Made by a program: the position numbers and the translations under genes
Part shown: positions 56,601 through 64,000 of the stretch, in pieces
Numbering within the stretch: position 1 is the first letter of the stretch
Layout of the letters: each line of letters opens with the position of its first letter
DNA from: Allodiplogaster sudhausi
Taxonomy: Eukaryota; Nematoda; Chromadorea; Rhabditida; Diplogasteridae
Reading direction: 5' to 3'
Assembly (NCBI GenBank): GCA_945643635.1
Contig: CALZFC010000130.1
Coordinates: forward strand, 255,001-319,000
DNA: 64,000 bases
The notes under the pieces: generated by a model
Database searches by the model: none
What the model saw: the letters and a program-made list of their open reading frames with translations, nothing else
Told to the model about the DNA's origin: nothing

Positions 56601-59600
56601 GCGGGTAAACCTGAGTCGTGGACTGATCTCCTGTGGCCACAACCCAAACTTGTGAGCATTAACACGGACGGCAAGCTGTTTCATCTTCCCAAGGATAATA
56701 GGTATTTTGTGCGCTTTTATAGCTCTATTTTTCATAAGGTTTACGGCAGGTTTAATTCGAGAATCTTTAGAATTTGTAAGGAAAAAAGTAGAGAAAAAAA
56801 TTATAATAAAAATATTGTATTTAAAAAAAAATCAGGCTGAAGATCTACTTTGACGACTCGAGCGACGGCTGCCCGCGCCGACTGATGCAGGCCATCCAGA
56901 TCAGCGCGCCACTTCTCTCCTCAGCGGGCATTGAGATGGAATACAGAGGACACAAGGTCATCAGAGCGAGAGATTACAGTATTAAATAGCGAAAGAATTT
57001 TTGATTTTTGGCCCACGTCTCGGGTAGGCTTATTTAGGAGAATGATGAAAATTTTGATAGTATAGGGAACGATAGGTTTAAAATGGAGAGATGGAGAAAA
57101 TGGGAGATAGAGAAAATGAGAGATAGAGAAAATGAAGAGAAGAAATTGGAAAAGGTAGACCTTTCGAGGACGCCCGCAAAACCCGAAAAGAATTTTTTTT
57201 TTTGCTGTTATAAAAGTGGATTATTACAGATGATTGTCTTTGGTATATATTCCTCCTCTTCTCGATAAGTTCACTTTACATTTACATTTTTCTTTAAGAC
57301 CGCTGAACATGATGCTTCTCCACTAGAAGGTAAGGTTACGGTAGGTGTCTACGAGGACAAGCGAAGACCGGGCGCATACTGTATCGCCATCGAGGCGAAT
57401 GGAATTGAGATTCAAGTGAGGAGTTGAAGTTGAAGAGTATATTCATGTCGCAATTGAAGTATTATCCATGAAAAGGAATTGAATAAAGAATAATGTTTGT
57501 TAGGGTGTTTTCTCATATGTATTTTTATGCAAAATACAACTTTTCATTTCCAGGCAGGAGACTACGCCGGAGTACGGTATGCGATGGCAACTCTCGTCCA
57601 GATTATTCGACTTCACAAGTAAGAAACAAGGAAAAAGATATTGGGTTTAAACTATATTTGAATTTTGTAGTTGTAAAAGAAAAAAACTGAGAGCTATAAA
57701 AGAGATGGGCTAAATTAAGAATAAAATCCGCGTTTCTCTGCAGATTCGGCGATCGCGGCAACAACACGTCGGCAGCGACTGAGAATGGCGAGCCAGCAAC
57801 GGCGCCGCTGGTTCGGCATTCATCTCTCTGAACCTTTGTTTCTCTAACTCCTCTCTCTCCCCCCACTATGGACTCTTCCTTTCTCTGCCGTCTTTTTATT
57901 GCTTGTATCCGTCTCGGTCTTGATCGATCTTTCTCACTCTAGCCCTCGGTCTATCTCTCTCTCTTTCTTTTCTCTTTCTCTCCCTCTCACTCACTCTCTC
58001 TCTCTCTCTCTCAGCCAGGGACAGCTCCACCGGGTAGCATAGCGTGCCTGACGGTGCGGGACGAACCAGACCGCGCCTTCCGAGCCATCTTCGAAGACTT
58101 CTCTGGCTGTCGTATTCTCAACACTGAAACGGTGAGTGCATATTTACGATATGGAAAATTTACATTATATTCAGACGAAATGCGTCATTTAATTATTGTA
58201 TGCTCGAAGGAAGGAAATTAATTTAAGCCAATATTCTTGTATAACTATATTGACGCATTTAAGCACGTTTGAACATACCGGGTCAAACTTTTTTAAATGT
58301 CCGTCAATATAATTACATCAAGAATAATTGCCTAATTACAACACCCTATTTCATGATTGCAGCTTCTTCAACTCGCTACCAGACTGAGCTACTGCAAAGC
58401 GAACTACTTGTTTGTCAACTTTGAGGTGTTGCCAATAAATGCAGTTTCCTTTAAATCAAAGGGGAAAAGATCGCCATTGCTGGGAATGACAATGAGGAAT
58501 GGGATTGAATCTATCTTTTTTTATTTATTGAATGATTTTTATTTATTTATTGAATGTTTTAAGGTGCGCACGACAGATCGATATCAGCTTCCGTACACGA
58601 ACAGAGATCTCTTCCACATGTCACAAGTGTGCGATGAGCTATTCATGCAGGTACTTTTAAAGTCAAATCTTTTTTTGCAATCCAAAGAAAGAGATTTTAA
58701 AAAGGTTATTATAGAATACTACTTTTTGAATTAATCTTTGAGAGAAAATATCAAAGTAGATCTAGATTTTAACGCATTGTTGAACTGCTTCAGCTAGTCC
58801 CTTCGCTGGATCTGCAGTCTAACTACATCGAACCACTCGCAGCACGCGCTATCATTGATCACTTCCTGGACGACTTCCCACTCTCGAGCGCTGCCCACTT
58901 TGGACCGAACATTGCTTCCATCTTGGTGGCGAACAGGTAAGATGTTTAGAGTTGGAGAAAGAGAAGAGAGAAGGGAATATGGAGAAAGAAAGAGAGAGAG
59001 AGAGAGAAGAAGGAAGGGAATATGGAGAGAATGAGAAGAGAGACGGAAACATGAAGAGAGAGAGAGAGAGAGAGAGACGGAGGGAGAGAAGGTGTATTGA
59101 TTGATTTAAGAAATGGCAAGGAACGATTAATTCTGCTAAAACGTATATTTGGCTTGTATTCCTGATTTTCTTTAAAAAAAATCTCTTTAGAGAAGTAAAA
59201 GTAGAGACCGCAGATGATTTTTTCAAATAGCAATGCAATGAAAACTAATGATGTTTCTGGGGGTTTTTGGTGACGAGAAACCAAAATCCATAATCAGAAA
59301 CCCAAACAAAATCGAAATTAAGTAATTAAAAGTCTTTTTTTAATATGCTTATTCCTGTGGAGAATGGGACGCCTACAGTATGCCTGCCGATGCATGTCAT
59401 TATGTCAAATGAGGTTTGGCCGGTCAGATGATCGCTACAGACGATGCATGCTCCTGCTCAACTAATCCTCACCACCCTCAAATTTTGTGCAGTTATACAG
59501 AAAGGCCATAGCTTTAAATGAAACCAAGAAATCTGTTGACCACGAAAGTATAAAACAGGTTTTCAGCTCAAAATGTAAAATCCCCTTGATATGCTAAACA

Positions 59601-62600
59601 AAACATTTTTGATCATATCTAAAAAGTCTTGCTCCGCGGTGTCTTCAAAATTTCTGCACGCATTTAGAAAGGCCATAGCCTTAAATAAAACATGGAAACT
59701 TGTTGACCACGATATAATAAAGATTTAAGAGGTCGATAAAGAAAAAAAACATCTCAACAGCTATGAAAACGCGGCGGAAATATTTTTAAACTCAAAAATG
59801 TCGTATTCGCTAACAAGTTGTGCTTAAGGGACGGGTACGGTAGCTCCCGGCCCGAGTTCGCTGTGTCAAACTTTTGCTTACTGCGGTCTCTAAGTAAAAG
59901 AAATATTTTTAAAGGCTAACAAAATAAATTACAGACCAGTCTTGCAAGCGGTGCAGCGCCGCGTCAAGCGAATCTTCCTCTCTGTTGAAGTGAACGAGAA
60001 GAATGCTGCTCAGGTTTGCTTTAATTATTTTTGTTTTATCTAGACTATTTATTTCTTTGAACTGAATGTGAGCATAAAAGGTATATAAGAATGATTGATA
60101 TTCTTCAGCTCTCCAAAGTGCCTGCATATGTTACTCTCTGCGTAGAGGGACGCTATCCATTCGAAGCTGAGCGCCTCCTCAATCCGAGAGTTTCACTCGT
60201 TCTTCGGTTTACAACTGGTGCATTGCAAATTGTTGAAATTAAACGAGTACAAAATATAATCAAATCAAGTCAGGACATATTTTAAGATTCATATTAGAAA
60301 TTTTTTCGCATGGAAGAGATCGCCAACCTCATATGTATATACTCCCTCCCCCCTCAATTCGTCCTCATATATGTATGACCTGTTATACCTCATATATAAC
60401 CCCAAATTTCAGGAGACGATGGTTATCTCTGCGCAGCGCCAGATTCTACGGCAAAGAAGGCACTTCTTGCAGCCAAGCTGGGAGAGCGAAGTACCGTAGT
60501 CGGTGAGTGGCTAATACATAAAAAAAGAAGGAAAAATACCCTTACAGATTGTAAGATTTGAAATTGTCCTTTCTAGTTTAGAGTATTATAATTTATAGCA
60601 TAAGGCAGAGACCTAACCTACTGGTTTCTTTTAGAGTATTTGAGGCTTATTTGATGTACATAACAAAAAAATTTTATTAACAAATTTATTTGTCGTTCTA
60701 GGCACGATGGTTTGCGATCTCTCCACGGGCTGTGAGATTATCCCGCCTTCTTTGAGGTTGGTATGAGAAATAAATAAAGCATTTTAAACTCGAATGAAAA
60801 TGCCGATATTTTTCTTGTGTCGGAAAAGTTGTGAAAGACGCATAGTGGTGGATTTTCAATGGGATATCATGGTGTATTATTTTATTTGCGGTGAATAGTG
60901 GAGTATTTCTTTTGTTCAGCTACATCCCGTTGATTGCCTCCGTCGGAGTTGGCTGGAATTCAGGCGTGGAGATGAAGAAGTTCGCCTTCCTCCTGCCTTC
61001 TATCACTGCGCACCACGTTCTTATGGATGGGTGAGTTTTTTTCTCTCTCCCATTTCATAGTTTAGTTTAATAAAAAAAATACGGATGCAAATTTTCTCAC
61101 ATCAGTGGTGGTGGAATTTAGTTTAATTTTTACTGATACTGTATGGAATTTAATTAATTTAGAAGTGCAAATGAATTATAATTGCTTGGGTAATTAATTA
61201 AAGTTTCCTGCCGAATTTAGCGCGATGGTGGCACTGTTCGAGCAAGCTCTGACACTCGGCCGAGTCGAGCATCAACTGACGAGATTCTCGGCAGGCGTAT
61301 GGCGACCACAGGCAGCCACCACCACCACTCCAAGCATTGCAGAGAATGGAGACTTTGATGTAAGTTAGGAGAGAGAGAAAGGGAAAAGATAGAGAAGGGG
61401 AAGGAGCTGGAGACAGAGAGAAAGAGGGAACTGTATTTGAGAACCCATTATTTCTTTAGATTGCTAAAAAAAATACTCCTTAAAAATATAAATTGATGCG
61501 GAGGGAATGGGATCCAACAACTGTCCTTGTTTGTAATTAATAATTTAAAAAAAATGTTGAGTTGTCTGCTTCATTCTCTTCGCCCGGTCTCTCTGCCCCG
61601 AATAACTCTACATCCTCTGGCCGATCTCCCAAATCTCCTCCTTCTCATCTCCAACCAATCTCCGTTTTTCTGGAGATCATCCTGAATCCAGAGAATCTGG
61701 CACTCGAGCGGCTCACGCCTGTGATCTTTAAGGTGCTTAAAAATATTTTCTTCTTTTCTTTTATATTTACTTTTTAATGCCATTAAACGAGGCTTTTTTT
61801 GGAATATTAGGGGGGGGGGAGAGGGGCACCATAATGTTTGTGCCCAGTTCGTAGGTTGCAGCGTAAACATATGTATTTTGGTGTTGAGAAATTTGTTGAT
61901 TGACTTGGTTGGCTGATTTATGTGAGATTACCTTTGCGTTTGCAGAGATGAGATGGTTAAAGAGAGATAACATTATATTATTAATGTATTGCATAAACAA
62001 AGTAATTAATTAATGAATGAAAGGAAGTCAGTTGGTAAACACCTTTTCTCCTTTGCAGAAGGCCCGCATCGAGCTCCGCCGCAGTCTGAAAGCTCTGGAT
62101 GACGCGCGTCGCTCCCTTCCATACAACTTCGAGCTGGCTCTCGTCCTCGCCGAGATCAGACTTGTCACCGAACTGCTCGTCCTCGCCTGCAGGTTACTGT
62201 CCTATTTCGGTGCCACCGTAACCCTGCTTCCGCTATTCACTCGCCATCCATATATCCTGGTTGTTTTTCTTTTCCGTTTTTGGCTGAGCTGAGTTTCGCC
62301 TTAAGGAAACATGTACCATTAATTTTAAGACTTTTGAAGAGACGACTTTTCTAAAATATATTAATTTTGGAACATAGAAAAGAAAAACCTTTTTTTGCAG
62401 AATTGGCCAGTCGCTCTGCATGCACGGTGGTTCCTACGCGCTGCAGAACAATAATCACATTACGTCCAGTATGTAAATTGTTGAAGTCTTGTTAAAGAAT
62501 TTAAAAAAATAGTATTTAAGATGTAGTAAATTCGCTTTACCTTATGGTTGGCATCATTTCATATGAAACGGCATTATTTATTAGGTGTAAACAAAGGCAA

Positions 62601-63274
62601 AAAATTTTGTCTTTAGACGGCGACAGCGAGAAGGGACGCAAGCGTAGCAGCGACACTGGCCTACCGTACTCGCCAGGCAGAGTCGGCGTTGCTCACCTCC
62701 CACTCGTCACCAGGACGGACCTCGCGAACACGTCAGTGGAGTGGTGGTGGATGGCATTGGGGGATAATTAATAAACTAATTAATGGTGAATGGAAATGGG
62801 TTGGGGGAGTAGTAGTTACACTGGAATATTTAGGACAAATAATTATTTTTTTAAGTAAATATAAACATTTATTACTTTACCAACTTTTACGCAAGTACAG
62901 TGCCTAAACTTGTTGGTCTCCATTTGATGATGATTTCGTCTTGCAGTCTCCTCGACATCCGCGCTCAGTTCCAGCATGTCTGGCTCAGCCGAAGCATTCC
63001 CTCGACTCTGCCAAATGCGCTCAAGATGTTCGACAATCTGTTCAGGTTCACGGTTTATTCTCTTGGTTGCTTAAACCATTACGGAAAAAAAGTTAAATAA
63101 AATTCTTGCCTTACTTTTTACGGATTAATGTACAGTATCATAAGATAATTTGTAGCCATGAAAGATTGTTTAAAAGATAAATTTTTTGTTTGAATAGTAC
63201 CGAATTGACATAATCTTGCTTTCAGAGCACTTCTACCTCCTGATCTTCAAGAAATGGGCAAAAGTCTTCTCTGA
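53604..63274 (+). CDS. Ankyrin-repeat protein fused to a glycoside hydrolase 20-like region, 29 exons
   Basis: Exons: 53604-53703, 53941-54021, 54153-54226, 54425-54492, 54626-54745, 55188-55332, 55721-55788, 56216-56320, 56585-56701, 56836-56956, 57299-57415, 57554-57618, 57744-57810, 58015-58131, 58363-58425, 58564-58650, 58794-58936, 59935-60013, 60109-60217, 60413-60502, 60702-60756, 60920-61030, 61221-61359, 61562-61732, 62059-62192, 62401-62468, 62617-62731, 62947-63045, 63226-63274; 2877 nt, 958 residues, phase consistent. Residues 1-235 hold ankyrin repeats (GTLLHRAVDLG-DAINALLANGVNP; KNTLLNWAADFSTVDVVR; GETPLLTAVKRGDQPIVRQL). From about 265, LWPQPKLVSINTDGK through AGDYAGVRYAMATLVQIIRL resembles the hexosaminidase N-terminal domain. 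A barrel-like part follows (FEDFSGCRILNTETLLQLAT, LSYCKANYLFVNFE, LVPSLDLQSNYIEPLA). The Asp-Glu catalytic pair of GH20 is not seen. There is no signal peptide, so it should be cytosolic and probably non-catalytic. Domain naming is by motif only. Confidence 0.82.
59480..59722. repeat. Imperfect direct repeat of about 75 bp inside the largest ANK-GH20 intron
   Basis: Units near 59480-59555 and 59646-59722 share AGAAAGGCCATAGC, TTTAAAT or TTAAATA, and TTGTTGACCACGA or CTGTTGACCACGA in the same order. They lie in a 998-bp intron, the longest of the gene, and may be the remnant of a mobile element. Confidence 0.55.
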
Positions 63275-64000
63275 GTGTTCAACAATTTCATCCGGTTTAT
63301 TTTATACAAGTGACAGAGACGTATTATCATAGAGACTTTTGACAAATTATGGCTGTGTCGAGTTTTGATTGTATGGTTAGAATAGTATTTTGACGAGGCT
63401 GAGCGCTGTTTGGCTGTTTTAAAGAGAATTTATATATATATTAAACAGTAATTCCATTGGCTCATGTGATGTTTAGCCTAAAAATTCAGTGTGATAAATA
63501 GGGAAATGCCTTACATATTTGCTTGTCATATGTATTTTAGATAACTGACTTTTTTCTTTTGATTTCATGGCGGCTAGCATTTCAATTAATTTATTGATGC
63601 AATATTGTGATATCAAATCCTTCTGTGATAGCCCATGAAAGCGACTCTTATTAGGAATCACTGATATAACAATCTACTGCTTGCTTTTCTCTCTGTAAAT
63701 ATACAGCTCGTATCGAGATGCTAAAGAAGTGTGATGGGTCCTGGCTTAGAAGAATTTGAGTGTCCTTCAAAGATGAATAAAGTATTCTTTTTGTTTTGGT
63801 TGTTAAATATTATGATTTACTCAATTAATGGTTGAAGTGCCTGAAGAATATCTTACTTCGTCTTCACAGATTTGTAGGCAATTGTTTTAAATTTCTTCAA
63901 ATGTTTCAACAGAACGACTCTGAGTGGATCTAGCTTTGTTCTAATTTATATTTTGGATCGCGAATATAATTTAAGGCAATCCGTCAACGTCTAAAATGGG
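63275..64000. other. 3' untranslated region and downstream spacer
   Basis: AT-rich sequence after the last stop codon, with an AATAAA at 63776-63781 that could end the transcript about 500 bp after the stop. No further gene was seen before the end of the window. Confidence 0.5.
63776..63781 (+). terminator. Possible polyadenylation signal of the ANK-GH20 gene
   Basis: AATAAA about 500 bp downstream of the stop codon, followed by a T-rich stretch. There is no nearer AATAAA in the sense direction that looks better placed. Confidence 0.4.

Noticed and set aside
1..64000. CRISPR arrays, bacterial operons, plasmid or phage features
   Set aside because: The window is intron-rich eukaryotic sequence; no regularly spaced repeats with unique spacers and no prokaryotic gene organisation.

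Overview
This is a eukaryotic nuclear window from an invertebrate animal. I think a nematode is the most likely source, with moderate confidence. Reasons: every protein-coding gene is split into short GC-richer exons (about 30-770 nt) separated by AT-rich introns with T-rich acceptors; the gene set is metazoan (receptor tyrosine kinase, DEG/ENaC channel, actin maturation protease, mitoribosomal protein, FYVE-type finger protein, tRNA-Glu); and there is a BEL/Pao-type retroelement. (CT)n/(GA)n microsatellite saturates introns and spacers. It produces long open frames of Ser-Leu or Arg-Glu that are not genes.

Layout. 633-1672 (+): last three exons of an unrecognised gene. 3665-14900 (+): 25-exon, 1062-residue low-complexity protein that resembles the CEP170 centrosomal family. 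16926-20709 (+): secreted acid lipase, 13 exons, catalytic triad intact, two GC-AG introns. 20967-23535 (-): five-exon DEG/ENaC-like gene that stops just after the first membrane segment. 24372-26472 (-): tentative six-exon gene of unknown function. 27246-41084 (+): single-pass receptor tyrosine kinase-like gene with a degenerate (pseudokinase) catalytic core. Its third intron holds a 7-kb LTR element (27967-35007, target duplication ATCAG) with gag-protease on the + strand, no reverse transcriptase or integrase, and a long antisense ORF. 41530-44731 (-): actin maturation protease (ACTMAP) homologue; its third intron holds a Mutator-like non-autonomous element and a tRNA-Glu-like gene. 45297-46633 (+): mitochondrial ribosomal protein mL49, divergent from ACTMAP. 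48198-52774 (+): FYVE-type zinc finger protein resembling ZFYVE19/ANCHR. 53604-63274 (+): 29-exon fusion of ankyrin repeats with a glycoside hydrolase 20-like region. The rest is spacer.

Exon models were built by hand from GT/GC-AG sites, reading frame and intron phase. For the CEP170-like, lipase, DEG/ENaC, ACTMAP, mL49, FYVE and ANK-GH20 genes the exon lengths sum to a whole number of codons with consistent phase throughout. The kinase model has one unresolved junction near 37190-37304. There is no sign of an operon-like functional cluster: neighbours have unrelated roles. The points most worth following are the pseudokinase receptor, the bidirectional LTR element inside it, the truncated channel, and the ANK-GH20 fusion. 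No search could be run, so family names rest on recalled motifs.
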